In this document: piece after piece, positions 30,433 through 41,312 of the stretch | How positions within the stretch are numbered: the first letter of the stretch is position 1 | Layout: every line of letters begins with the position of its first letter | From: Stratiolaelaps scimitus | Taxonomy: Eukaryota > Arthropoda > Arachnida > Mesostigmata > Laelapidae | DNA length: 64,000 nucleotides | Direction: 5' to 3' | Assembly (NCBI GenBank): GCA_019614645.1 | Contig: JABWDB010000066.1 | Location: 1,240,001 to 1,304,000, forward strand | Notes under the pieces: model-generated | Told to the model about the DNA's origin: nothing | Seen by the model: the letters and a program-made list of their open reading frames with translations, nothing else | Database searches by the model: none | Translations under genes and position numbers: made by a program

Positions 30433-30753
30433 ACGGAGTCATCAACGAGTTGTCACATGACGTTGTCACCTCTTTGTCGACTGCCAATTTGTGGCGATAA
30501 CGGGAGAAAAACACCTCATTCATCCACTGTCAATTCAGTTCGGAAATATCGATCAATAACGACATAAAACAGTGAATGTTGGTCGCTTTCAGCTCCCCGT
30601 AGAGTTCATTGTAACTGTAACGTCGAAATCGTGTATATCAATCAAAAAGCTGAATTATAAAACGTTTAAAAAGTAATCTACAAATAAAAAAGTTTTCTTA
30701 GCATAAATATTTAATTCGTATATCGATATTTATTTTCAGTGTAATAATAATAT
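30433..30753. repeat. Family-A repeat, copy 3 (uninterrupted site of the R1-1 insertion)
   Basis: Contains ATATCGATCAATAACGACATAAAAC, the pre-insertion form of the R1-1 target, in halves of which the duplication is seen at 10834 and 13778. It ends where the Copia-B LTR begins. Confidence 0.85.
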
Positions 30754-31275
30754 TGTAGCACTTCTTATTGGAAGCTGCCCTATGGTGGCATCAATAAGAA
30801 AAACTGTGATACCAGGTATCGATAATGACTCTACGTGACCTCGCCACTACAGCCATTGGCTTTATTCCATACGGCATTGTACATTACCATCTATATCATC
30901 GAAGTTCTCGCCGGACGGCTACACTTCTAGGCCGTCTTATCTATTGTGGCGTCTGCCGCATAGGCGATCTAGTTCATCGTAACAGTAGGCCGCCGTGACT
31001 GACGCTTGTCGCTACGGAGCGTCTGTTCGTAGCCACAATTCCCGTCGCATGGCAGCCGCGGCCGGTTGGTCGGCTCTCCGCCGGGCGAGGACGTGGCGAC
31101 CCCTGGCGGTCAGTGAGCGCTACTCGACGACTATATAAGGACAGCAATTCAGTTAATAAAACACTGTTTACTCTCAGTCAACTGAACCGCGAGTGTTCAC
31201 TAAGCGAGTCTGTGGTCCACTTGTTATCATCTGGCTAAACTAGTGAACCTGTAACCCTCTCCAAATTTCCCAACA
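30754..31275 (+). repeat. Complete Copia-B LTR
   Basis: Runs from TGTAGCACTTC to TTTCCCAACA, about 522 bp. It contains TATATAAGG (31132-31140) and AATAAA (31155-31160), the expected promoter and poly(A) signals. The PBS-like TTATCAGCACG lies just downstream. Insertion was into the end of a family-A repeat. The end points rest on the TG...CA rule and the partial copy at 24790-24945. Confidence 0.75.
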
Positions 31276-31640
31276 TATTCGTTATCAGCACGATCATTCG
31301 ATCTAAGCAAAACGTTTATCTTCAAAATTATCCCACCACAAGGTACGTAATCATCAAAAAGATAAGAAGTGTAACGATAACCGTGGGCCCGTTTAAGGTA
31401 AGAACACAAACTGAATCTCTGGTTTGAAAGGAAAGCACCAGACCCGCAACGACCGGTGTTACCTCCTTGGGAAGAAGTTGTTAAGATATCGCTGGAAAAC
31501 AACGATATCTTCAGGGAAGAGTCTGATATTAAAAAGTAACAAACTGAAATGTGATGGAAGCGACTTCATCCTCTGAGAGGGAAAAAATGAAATGGCTATT
31601 TGAAACAGAACAGTATGTCCACGAAGTAATAAAATGTACT
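31276..31640 (+). pseudogene. Copia-B leader and start of gag
   Basis: After the PBS-like site the leader matches 24946-25060. The gag start region, with REKMKWLFETEQYVHEVIKC (31578-31637), matches 25067-25125. At 31641 the sequence changes abruptly to R1-type ORF2, so gag is cut. Confidence 0.65.
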
Positions 31641-33420
31641 CTGGCGAATTTCCAACGAGATTCGACGGATTGTGTCCTTGTACCTGGGAGGGCGAGCTCT
31701 GGTCGCAGGGGGCCTAAATCACGAGGTCACTGCCGGCGTCTCCCAGGGTTCGATTCAGGGCTCTGGAACCTTCTCTACGACGGGGTTCTGCAAACCGATA
31801 TGACGGAGGGCGTTGAACTCCTCGCCAACGTGGATGACCTAGCGGTGATGGTAACGGCGAGAACGGAGGACACCCTTGGGGTCACGGCCAATGAAGCCTT
31901 ACGTGGGGTGGCACAGTGGATGAATTCCCACCATCTCCAGCTTGCACCTGCCAAGACGAAGGCTGTGTACCCAACGGGCAGGAAGAGGAAGCGGGGGATC
32001 AACCTCTTGCTCGATGGTGACCCGATAGAATTCAGGCGGGCGGCGAAATACCTCGGAGTCATTCCTGACCAAAGGCTGAATGGCCCTCTAAGGTTCACCA
32101 ATATGGGCGGATCTGGCGCTCCCTACTGCGACGCATAGGGGGATGCTGTGATCTGCCCAACGGACGCTGGCAATCAGGATGAGCCGAGCGTACCGGACGG
32201 TGTTGACCGACGTTCTCCTAGCCAGAATGGTACCATGAATCTTCTAGCTACTGAAAGAGGCTTCAGGCTTCCCGCCGGGAACTTCGATCCGACCATGTCC
32301 CGGAGGGTCACCCTCGACGCGTGGCAACAACAGAGGATGGTAGTATTACTCCTGTAGTGACGAAGGGGCGTTGGACTAAAAGTCTGATCTAGACCTCAGG
32401 GTGTGGCTAGACAGCAATATGGGAAAGCTCACGTATGAGGCAAGGCAAGTGCTCACGGGCAGATCCAAACCTACATGGTTAAGACCGGAGCATGACCAGA
32501 CAAGCTATCTAGAAATGAAAACAGAAACTTTCTGAGAAGCCAATCCAACGAAGAGATACTTAACTTTATTCAACCAAACGTTGCAAGATTAATTAAGAAA
32601 TAGAGGAGATCGAAACAGCCAAGGAAAGGATGTAACATTCTGGGACACTCAGGTATTCACTAAGTAGTCTTGGTGCCAGCTCTCTAACTTCCTTTAGTTG
32701 AGAAAGCTTAAGCTTCGATAGCTAAATTGAGGATAAACGCAAGCAACATTCACCTTACGACTTACTTGAATTTACTCACGCATTGATTTTAGGGGGAAAC
32801 GTGAGATTTGCTGCTAGCTAAACATACCAGTTGATAATCAAACCAAGGAACTGTCTCTCTAAAACTCAAATTACACTTAAGCAATATGCAACAGGAAGGA
32901 TCATTAGGTTAAAGGATGGAAAGGAGAGAGACAGGGTCCCCAGTGAGCCACCAAAGCCCACCCCCGGGCCTAGGGGGCCACCACCTTTAGTTGGACCAGC
33001 TTCCCCCACGCGTTGCTTTCCAGGTGGGCTGGGGATAGGTGGACCGGGCAGCCGGGACCTCTTGGGTAGATTGGCCGGTCTGGTGCAGAGGCCTCCTCCT
33101 TCAATAGTCTCTCCCCGCGCATTTCAGCTAAAATGGGCCAGGGATTAGGTGACCGAGTATCCCAGGATAGGACCTCAACACGGAGGCCAAAGTAGTCATA
33201 AGAAATTAAGGCACTCGGCTATAGAGCACTAGCCAGACACTAGCAGTTACACACCTTCCCTAGCTATCGAGGTATTGCCAAGCGTGCGAACTCCAGGGAA
33301 GAGATAGATCCTCAGCAGAGGATTAGTTTTAGCAGATAGAGGAGTTTTGTCATCCACATCAATCCTGTACTGGATCGGCCCACTTTTATGGAGATTGGAA
33401 CGTCAGTGTATGTGGCGATA
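31641..33420 (+). mobile_element. R1-type copy R1-5, degenerate, with an internal foreign stretch
   Basis: The ORF2 palm to thumb is at about 31720-32240 (GLWNLLYDGVLQ, APAKTKAVYPTGRKRKRG, AAKYLGVIPDQRLNG). The catalytic YADD is changed to NVDD. C-terminal traces (DLRVWLDSNMGKLTYEA) lie near 32390-32440. An unmatched AT-rich stretch at about 32490-32920 interrupts it. The 3' UTR (32930-33420) is the reverse complement of the UTRs at 15471, 22181 and 40123. Confidence 0.75.
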
Positions 33421-33507
33421 TTGGAATAAAATTGGCGCAAATATTGTCGATATACGAAGAATTTGCCAGACCCGTTTAAACGCGTTCCTCGCCATATAGA
33501 TCGGTAG

Positions 33508-33850
33508 ACACGGAGTCGTCAACGAGTTGTCACATGACCTTGTCACCTCTTTGTCGACTGCAAATATGTGACGCTAGCGGGAAAAATATCACTTCGTCCA
33601 ATATCAATTCAGTTCAAAAATATCGATCATAGCGAAACATAGATGAACGTTGGCTGATGTGGGCTTCATGTAGAGCTCATTTTAAATGAAGTTGAAAAGT
33701 CAACGTCAGAATAGTGAAGATGAATCAAAATATGAACTGAAAAGTATTTAAAAGGTATTCTGCAAATGAGAAAGTTTTTTAGTATAGATATTTAATTAGC
33801 ATATCGATATTTATTTAAAGTGTAATATAATAATATTAACAGCTATATTG
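33508..33850. repeat. Family-A repeat, copy 4
   Basis: Opens ACACGGAGTCGTCAACGAGT and is closest to copy 2 at 25828. It marks the left border of unit 3. Confidence 0.85.
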
Positions 33851-34067
33851 TTTGAGCGTGTGCTTTTTTATAGAGGTTAAAGGTAAATCCTGGATGGACA
33901 CAAGGCTTCACAACTAAGGTATTTGTCTGGTAGTGTCGGACTCTTACCGACTAAACCCAGAACCGATTTTGACTTGGGGCACTGACCGTAACTGTTTGAA
34001 CGTGTGTTCAAGGCCACCTATTGTCGCGGGCTGCGGGGGCTCTAGTTGATCACGCCTCCATTGAGTG

Positions 34068-34098
34068 AGTATATATATATATATATATACATATATAT
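34068..34098. repeat. TA-rich microsatellite
   Basis: Alternating TA with a CATATATATG interruption, homologous to the run at 26501-26529. Confidence 0.85.
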
Positions 34099-35991
34099 GT
34101 ATTTGCCATTCTTTCCAGAATCGCTTTTGCATCAGAGGCGTGCCTAATGCAGGGAGACGCAGCTGGTTATATTATTTTCACAATTGTTGTTGTTCTTATT
34201 TCATGTCTATTTCCCGGTTATTAAATTCCTTCACTGTCTTTGTTTGTCCGATATTGCCAATTTTCGTTTTGTTTTATTCGGTTCTTGTCACGGCACTCGT
34301 TCTGTGAAACCTAGCGCAACTTTAATATGTACCTTTCTTGTGCCCACTGTTTAGCACCTCAGCAACACATATTTGATTACTTCATCTTCTTTTCCGCAAA
34401 TTCGGCTGGGATTCCGCAAACTCCACAAATTTGTCACCTTGCATTTTTCATTTCCTTCAAATTTGACCTCGGCGTTTTGCTACTTAACAAATTGCTTTTC
34501 AACAGTATGCTGAAGATTAGTGGCCATAATCAGTTCGATCAACTATGGGCGCACACTATTCTGACTGAATACTTTAGCCAGCCCAAACGTAAGTAAACAA
34601 AGTAAATTAGGTTAGGTACACAATGACCTCGATGGAAATCGATGACATTGATGAATATATAAGTGAGGCGATATTTTTTTTATTATTATTAGAGAGAGGG
34701 GGTGATATATTCCATATTAATGGTTAACGCCAGGATGAAAATCCTATCCTTGCGGGCCAGACCATGTGAGGTTGACTGTGAATAGGAAAACCTCCTTTGC
34801 TCACTAAAACCTCCAGGTTGTAAATTAAGCGTCTTAACTCGCCTTTCTTAATTAAGGCAGCTCGATGCCGGAATAAACCTATCGCCTTCACACGCTTTCT
34901 CGCTTATTCGGAAGTATCGTCATACATATGATATCTTTATCGCCACGTGGCACGATATTTCATAGTCGCCACGTGTTTGTATTGAACTACGGCATTAGTA
35001 GTCTTCGTTAGAATCATTATTGGAATTTCAATCATGTCTGCCTTTTTGCCACCAGCTTGCTAACTCTTGCCGGTTCTTCTATTAATGCTTCATTTTAGCG
35101 ATTTCACATTAATTCCATTCTAATTGGATAGGCTGTAGAGTATAGAAGACCCACATACTACTTTCTACTATAGATCGATTCCTCGTTGAGTGTTGTGGTG
35201 TTTTGTTAGAAGCAGTGATAGAGGAACTAGATCAAATGTAATGTGAGTATTTTGGTTACAAGCGTCACCTGTGATGTGATTCGTAGCGATTTGTAGCCGT
35301 TAGCTGAGGATATTTACTTGATCTGGGGTAGTAGCCCACCACATATTGCTGAAACATTACTCAGTTTTTTTTTTTTTTAAGGGGGCTGTTGGCATGCTAA
35401 TGCATGCCAACACCATGGCCGCCTTGAACCTCAGACTCCACAAAACTCCCTTCTTGGTACTGCCTACCTTGTCCACCACGCCATGCCCGCAGGCTACTCA
35501 GTCTGTGAACAAGTTGTGTATTTAGAGATTTATTTCAATGTATATGAATTGTACTCACATGTATATGGTTCCTAACATGGAGTGATATACAATACATGTT
35601 TGGAACCATGAGACCATGCCTGGGGATAGTGAAACACGTGAGTGACTCACAGGAGAGAGTTTCGGACACCTTTAGTGTTACAATCATAGTACAATCACAC
35701 ATGATAGGGTCCAGGGCGACCGCTATAACAGGCGACATCCTAGGCCGTGTGCACGATAAGACAGAATACAAAGAGAATAGATGGCTGTACGGGATACCTT
35801 TAAAAACATATCTCTTGTTGTCACAGAAGCAGACATGTTTTTAATGGCATTACTCTGAAGCTGCGTACGACGATCAGACGCTGGGCGAATACAAGTCCAC
35901 AGGATCATATGAGCCGAGTGTCTTGACCCCGCCGATAATTCTCACAGTTTATTCACTAATACAAATCAGGTTTCCGAAGAACTCCTTGGAT
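34099..35991. other. Intergenic flank of IR unit 3
   Basis: Contains the empty Copia-A site (34312-34326), sequence matching 6545-8240, a 130-bp insertion at 35365-35494 and the IR-3 3' flank. No gene is seen. Confidence 0.65.
35365..35494 (-). mobile_element. 130-bp SINE-like or 3'-end retroposon with terminal hairpin
   Basis: The insertion is flanked by TACTCAG at 35358-35364 and 35495-35501. Units 1 and 2 have the empty site (ATTACTCAGTCTGTG at 7780 and 27500). On the minus strand it ends in poly(A) preceded by a perfect 10-bp hairpin (GTTGGCATGC TAAT GCATGCCAAC at 35388-35411). A diverged relative lies at 39160-39200. It could be a short 5'-truncated end of a longer element. Confidence 0.8.
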
Positions 35992-37821
35992 CTAATATCT
36001 TGGAGGACCTTGCATACGCTTGGGAGCAATATTTCGATGGCGACTTTGCCCAACCTCTCGCAGTCTCACATAATTCATGTAGCATTGTGTACAGTACCAC
36101 CGTACACAGGTAAGTGAACCACGAATAGCGCTGAGACATCGGTTGACCGCCAGTCGACACAGCCGTCCAAAATAATTTAGAAGAACTCTAAGCGGAATCC
36201 CTTGGGCGATCCGTTCCAACATGAGAACTGCCAAAGCTGAGAAAATTCCTCCGATTAGGATTGTCTGAGCGTGTCCGTAGCTGATATTGGACGTTGTCAG
36301 AAAAGAACTTCGGTTTCCCTCGACATAGCTGAGGTGTTGCTTATACTGCTCTTCGACTTTTTCTTCATTTAGGTCATCGACCACTTTCTGGACATCAACG
36401 TATAAATGCTGTCGCTGCCCGTACGTTATATACTCACTACCCTTGAAGAGACCCGTGCTAAGCAGCCACTGAATGTATACCCCGCCTCGGATAGGACAGA
36501 GGGAGACACGATTGAACCGCATATAGGCAATTCCAAAGTTGTCCACGGGCAAAAACGTTTCAATTACCCGAATGATTTTCTTGGTATTTGCCGTCGTTTT
36601 TACCGGGTACCTCACCAGTTCAGGGTACTTTCGATCCATGTACTTAAAGAAGATCTCGCCCCCGTATTTATCGAACACACAGACAGCGTCGTATTTGAGC
36701 AGTGCCAACATAGTGCTGTACTTTTGGCCAAACGGGGAGGAAGTTTCTGCAAATGTCCCATCTGTTGAGTTGAAGGGGGTTAACTCATTACAGCCATCCA
36801 CTGAATGAATCTTATGAACAGGGGCGAAGGAGAGGTTTTTGACTAGATCACCAGCAAGCACCCACATTACCACCTGGATTAATAGAGACCAAAGGCCTAT
36901 AGACATGAAGACGGACATTCGAAGCCGACGGATAGGTATTGCTTGGTGCGATATCATCATGACGAAGGTGTTGAAAATCGCGTTCTGCATTTGTCCTTGG
37001 TAGTGCGAAATTACTGCGATCGCAAAACCAAGGATGAGCAGAACTGCCATAAAGCTGGGACGAGCAACTAATTCCGATTTTACATTTAGGAGTTGAGGTA
37101 TTTGGGGTTGGTACACCGAGAAAACGATTGGAGAAGAGGTTCCAATCATAGGCTGAGCAGTGAAGGGTTCCAATGAACGTTTCGACAGCGGTATCCCTCC
37201 CAGACACAAAACCCGCGTTCGGTTACCGAGCTTCATCCAGATGTTGTACCCTTCAAGGCTGCTATAGGCGCCGTTGTTGATGTGGGTGATAGAGACAGGG
37301 TACAACTCATTGATCCATGTTGAAGGAACTTCGATGGTTCGACTGGAGAGCTCGAGGGGATGTTGAATGATGCCAAGTGGTCTAGCTGGGACCACACCCC
37401 AGCCGGTGGCGTAACTATTCTTTGTATATGGCACAATTGAGAAGTCATTGAACGCGTATAGTCTCTGTGGATCCCGTAGAATTATGTATGCGGTACCGTA
37501 CGCGCAGAAGCGGAACGCATGCATGAAGAAACCTTTACGAAATTCGTCCGCCGATTGCCTGCTAACGACGAGTATGCGTTGCTGTGGACAGGCAGCAAAG
37601 ACTCGATGTGGTGAGATCATGACGAGCTGATCGGGGAACCGGTGATAGAACTCATCACAATACGGGAACTCGTGAAACACTACCAACAGTGGTAGTTCAC
37701 GACTCAGTTTATGGATCGCGCTGAAATAGGCTTTCCGGTCAGACTGCGGGATTGAAGGCACTAGTTCAGGATTGAGACAATGGCAGGGCAGGAACAACGC
37801 CAAACAAAGGTAAAACCACAT
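35992..37821 (-). CDS. IR-3, divergent ionotropic receptor with a slightly shortened tail
   Basis: A 609-aa intronless gene, aligned with IR-1 and IR-2 without internal breaks. The signal peptide is MWFYLCLALFLPCHC. All three membrane segments, the pore-type loop and the S2 lobe are present. The only damage is TGG to TAG at the codon matching Trp610, removing 13 C-terminal residues far beyond the last membrane segment, so a working receptor remains plausible. As in IR-2, the S2 stretch around residues 424-436 differs from its paralogues (LPVDNFGIAYMRF). Probable role is a chemosensory cation-channel subunit; ligand is unknown. The gene lies between family-A repeats on both sides. Confidence 0.78.
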   Translation of the reverse strand: MWFYLCLALFLPCHCLNPELVPSIPQSDRKAYFSAIHKLSRELPLLVVFHEFPYCDEFYHRFPDQLVMISPHRVFAACPQQRILVVSRQSADEFRKGFFMHAFRFCAYGTAYIILRDPQRLYAFNDFSIVPYTKNSYATGWGVVPARPLGIIQHPLELSSRTIEVPSTWINELYPVSITHINNGAYSSLEGYNIWMKLGNRTRVLCLGGIPLSKRSLEPFTAQPMIGTSSPIVFSVYQPQIPQLLNVKSELVARPSFMAVLLILGFAIAVISHYQGQMQNAIFNTFVMMISHQAIPIRRLRMSVFMSIGLWSLLIQVVMWVLAGDLVKNLSFAPVHKIHSVDGCNELTPFNSTDGTFAETSSPFGQKYSTMLALLKYDAVCVFDKYGGEIFFKYMDRKYPELVRYPVKTTANTKKIIRVIETFLPVDNFGIAYMRFNRVSLCPIRGGVYIQWLLSTGLFKGSEYITYGQRQHLYVDVQKVVDDLNEEKVEEQYKQHLSYVEGNRSSFLTTSNISYGHAQTILIGGIFSALAVLMLERIAQGIPLRVLLNYFGRLCRLAVNRCLSAIRGSLTCVRWYCTQCYMNYVRLREVGQSRHRNIAPKRMQGPPRY

Positions 37822-38484
37822 TTGGAGTTCAGTTCGTATAAATCATGAATGAACGGATCCTGAGACGAACACTTGGATGCGGTAACCAGTTAATGGGATA
37901 GAGTGTTCAAGTATTGAAAAATCTGTTTTGAAAGTTACTTGAATCAATTAATATAAGTTACCGTCCCGGACCAAAGCTCACCGCTTCATGTGACCTCTTC
38001 TTTATGGGTGATCCTCTTTGCGATTTCAGGCCTCTCAGTATCGTTGTGCAGCATTGCTTCAGGGACCTATCATGTCAAAATTCGCAGCTTCTCACTTTGA
38101 ATTGGAGTCACTTGTTCAGCATTCTTCACAGCAAAAATGATATCTGCAGAAGGGCAGCTTCCTGGTCGTACCTCAGTATAGTGCTATATATAATAGAAAT
38201 CGGCTGATTTCCAGCACGCAGGAATGAAAATAAATTTAAACGGCTTTGGCAGTATTATCGGCAGTTATTGCTCGACTAGAAGTTCGCTGGAAGAAAACAT
38301 TGACCCTTTTCAACATAGGGTTGCTAAGTTCACACATAAATACGCAAAACACATTCGCATCAGATAGATACTGTCTGTATATATGGCGGTACTAGAATGT
38401 AACAGTCACAAATGTTGTCGACACACGAAGAATTTGCCAGGCTCCGTTCCCGTCCAACGCGTCCCTTACCATATGGATCGATGG
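37822..38484. other. Upstream region of IR-3
   Basis: The first 200 bp follows the upstream regions of IR-1 and IR-2 closely and later parts are more diverged. No gene is seen. Confidence 0.55.
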
Positions 38485-38985
38485 ACCCGGAGTCGTCAAC
38501 GAGTTGTCAAATGTCACCGCCATCCACTTGTCGACCACAATGTGTGACGTTAGTAAGAGAAAAACCACTTCCTTCGTCCAATGTCAATTCAGTTGAAAAA
38601 TATCGATCAATAACGCCATAAACCAGAGCGAAACATGGGTGAACGTTGGCCGATGTGGGCTCCATGAGGAGCTCATTTTAAATGAAGTTGAAAGTACGAC
38701 GTCGGAATAGTGAAGATCAATCAAAACGACTTACTGTATGTTTGAATAAATTTGGTATTAGTGGTAATACAGCAATAATCAAAACGACCTACTGTATGTT
38801 TGAATAAATTTGGTATTAGTAGTAATACAGCAATAATCAAAACGACGAATTATAAAATTATTAAAAGGCATTCTACAGATGAGAAATTTGAAAAAATATA
38901 TCGACATTTAATGGAGGATATATTTATTAGAAATAATTAATCAGTGTATCGATATTTATTTAAATGAAATAATATTAACAGCTGC
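38485..38985. repeat. Family-A repeat, copy 5, carrying a 58-bp tandem duplication
   Basis: It follows the other family-A copies but holds two 58-bp units (38719-38776 and 38777-38834) starting AATCAAAACGAC and a 12-bp start of a third. Each unit contains a small hairpin, GTATTA GTGG TAATAC in the first. Confidence 0.85.
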
Positions 38986-39324
38986 ATTGTGTGAACTGGT
39001 GCTCAAGGCCGCCTATTATCGAGGGTCAAGCAAGGCTCCAATTGATGATGCTTTCATCCAGTGTGTGCATAGAAAATGTAGGAATCATATGTCTGAGGCA
39101 TATATATATATATATATATATACAAATATACATATATCGAGAAGGCAGGGCGGTCACTGTGTTGACATGCATAAGCATGCCAGCACCCCCTTTAAGAAAG
39201 AAAACAAGTTTTTGCCCGGGAGGTCAAGAAATAAACTATTAAATAAGTCAACTGTGTTTTATGATGTATATTATATGAAGCGAATCTTTTACTTTGTGTA
39301 TTTATAATTGCTTTAGTACACGAG

Positions 39325-39357
<33 letters not shown>

Positions 39358-39559
39358 GTGCGGCGGTTGCCCCACTTATATTGTTATTTTTATGAATGGT
39401 TAGGTACGAATGCGGTTGATCAACTTATGTGCCAATGTGTCAAAAAATGAAGTTTAGATTATACACACTGTATTGAAGGTTAAGGAGGCCGACGTCCACT
39501 TACCTTCCTTGTTTAGAGTAACCCACGAACCTCCGCGACGTTGATGGGGATGAAAGTAA
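38986..39559. other. AT-rich spacer with microsatellites and a hairpin relic
   Basis: TA runs lie at about 39100-39121 and 39330-39356. A relative of the 35365-35494 element is at 39160-39200, in plus orientation, with an imperfect hairpin (GTTGACATGC ATAA GCATGCCAGC). No gene is seen. Confidence 0.6.
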
Positions 39560-41140
39560 AGCAAGACTCTTGATTTGCCCAGATTGGGGCTAGGTCAGAG
39601 CGGATGTCCTCCCACAACTGAAGCGCCGGAACAGTTCTTGAATCTGTCGCGAAATGCCAGCACACTTCGTCCACAATCCGTTGAGGACACGGCTTCAGGA
39701 GAGGACGGTACACAGAAACTGCCTGCAAGATCCTCATAGACGATATCAAGGCACTGTCGGTGCCCAGTAACCCAATGTATGCAGTGTTCGTCGATTTCAA
39801 GGCCGCCTTGGACTCAGCGCCCAGAGATAAGGTCTTAGCGGAGGTAGGTGTTCCTAAGACCGTCCTCAGCTTCCTCGCAGCCATTCTTCAAGTGAATAGA
39901 TTCACCATAGACGATGGAGTGTCTGAACTCACTCCCTTCTAGCAAACGACGGGCTTGGCCCAAGGAGACATTCTAAGCCCACCCCTGTTCAATCCTTCTC
40001 AGGGACCTCCCGGAACGAATAAGCGGGCTTAGACATCTAGCCAAGATCATCCTTTATGCGGACGACTTAGTCGTTTACGGGCCTAACAGATTCCAGATCC
40101 AGCAATTTTTAGCGTGGCTACAATTTTTTTTTTTTTTTTTTAGAGGAGGAAATTTTCTTCAAACGCACGGTTATTACCAGAGACATTCCAATCTCCATGA
40201 AAGTGGGCCGATCCAGTGCAGGGTTGACGTGGATGACAAAGCGCCTCTGCCTGCTAAAACCATCCTCTGCTGAGAGTGTATCTCTTCCCCAGAGTCGGCA
40301 CGCTTGGCATTACTTCGATCTCTGGGAAAGGTGAGTACTGCTCCGGCTAGTGTTCTATAGCCGGGTGCCTTAGTCTCCTATGACTACTGTGGCTTCCGTG
40401 TTGGGGTCCAGCATGGGGACGCTCGGTCACCTAATCCCCGGCCCGTAGCGGGAATGCGCGGGGAGAGACTGGTGAAGGAGGAGGCTCCCGTAACAGGCCT
40501 GCCAATCTACCCAAGAGGTACCGGCTGCTCGATCCACCTGTCCCTGGCCCTGAGTGGGAATGCGCGGAATGCGTAGCTACATACTGTAGTCTCGGAGCTG
40601 GATCTGACGATAAACTTGTCAAAGGCGGAGGCAATGAAATTTCGAAGAGGAGGAAGGACAGCCGCCGGCAACACCTTGTTCCTCGCCAGGACGCCTCTCA
40701 AGAGTACGAATAGATTTCCTTGGGCCTGACCTTCTCCCGTAGGGGTCGATGCTTCTCCGCTCACATTGCCGAGGGAAAAAGGCGGTAACGGCGACGTGGA
40801 AGATAAAATCACGGTTGCTCCTATAGCGACGTACAGCATAAGACTCATCTGGGCCGACCTTAATGCCGAGAACCTCGAACAGTTAAACCGCGTCAAGGCC
40901 TCTTTCCTCAAGGGAGCGCTTGAGTTACATATGTCCACTCGCAATCGACTCGTGTATCTGCTCGCCGACTCGCCGCTCCTCACCGAGGACCTGCGCCGTC
41001 GTTCCAACCTTTCAGAAAGGTAAGCCTACATCGCCAACTACGAAATGTGGATACCGCGCACCACGCTGTCCTTAAGTCCAACCCCTGGGGAGCTTAGCAA
41101 ACCGTTCATCCAACACAAATTGAAGGTCGACTCGTAAAAT
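39560..41140 (+). pseudogene. Non-LTR retrotransposon RT fragment, split by a nested R1 3' end
   Basis: The plus strand has AVFVDFKAALDSAPRDKVL near 39783 (first catalytic aspartate block), TTGLAQGDILSPPLFN near 39950, and LYADDLVVYGPN near 40050 (the YADD box). After an inserted fragment (40123-40570) the same frame resumes as SELDLTINLSKAEAMKFRRGG, later APIATYSIRLIWADL and TRNRLVYLLADSP. The last blocks match the fragment at 1290-2060, so both belong to one family. Stops and frameshifts make it inactive. Confidence 0.75.
40123..40570 (-). mobile_element. R1-type 3' UTR fragment, nested insertion with target duplication
   Basis: Poly(T) at 40124-40141 marks the 3' end on the minus strand. 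The body matches the R1-type UTR at 22181-22620. Flanks GCGTGGCTACA (40112-40122) and GCGTAGCTACA (40571-40581) form an 11-bp target duplication with one mismatch. Removing the insert restores the frame of the interrupted RT. Confidence 0.88.
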
Positions 41141-41312
41141 TGTAATTCTGCAATGTATTGTACTCTACTTTTTCGTTCCACTCATTGTTTCAGCTGTTAC
41201 ACACTACCTAACAATCCCTTTAGGAGTACCTAATAGACCCGACTAAAATTTCCGACTGTCAGGTGATACTAGCTCGCTTTTGCCGCCACCACAAGTGGAG
41301 TTAATGACCGCA

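Noticed and set aside
30754..31275. Host promoter with TATATAAGG
   Set aside because: The TATA-like box is repeated with the same surroundings at 24805 inside a Copia-B LTR and is better explained as the LTR promoter.
35388..35411. Bacterial-style terminator (hairpin next to a T-run)
   Set aside because: The hairpin belongs to a small retroposon with target duplication, and the T-run is its poly(A) tail on the other strand.
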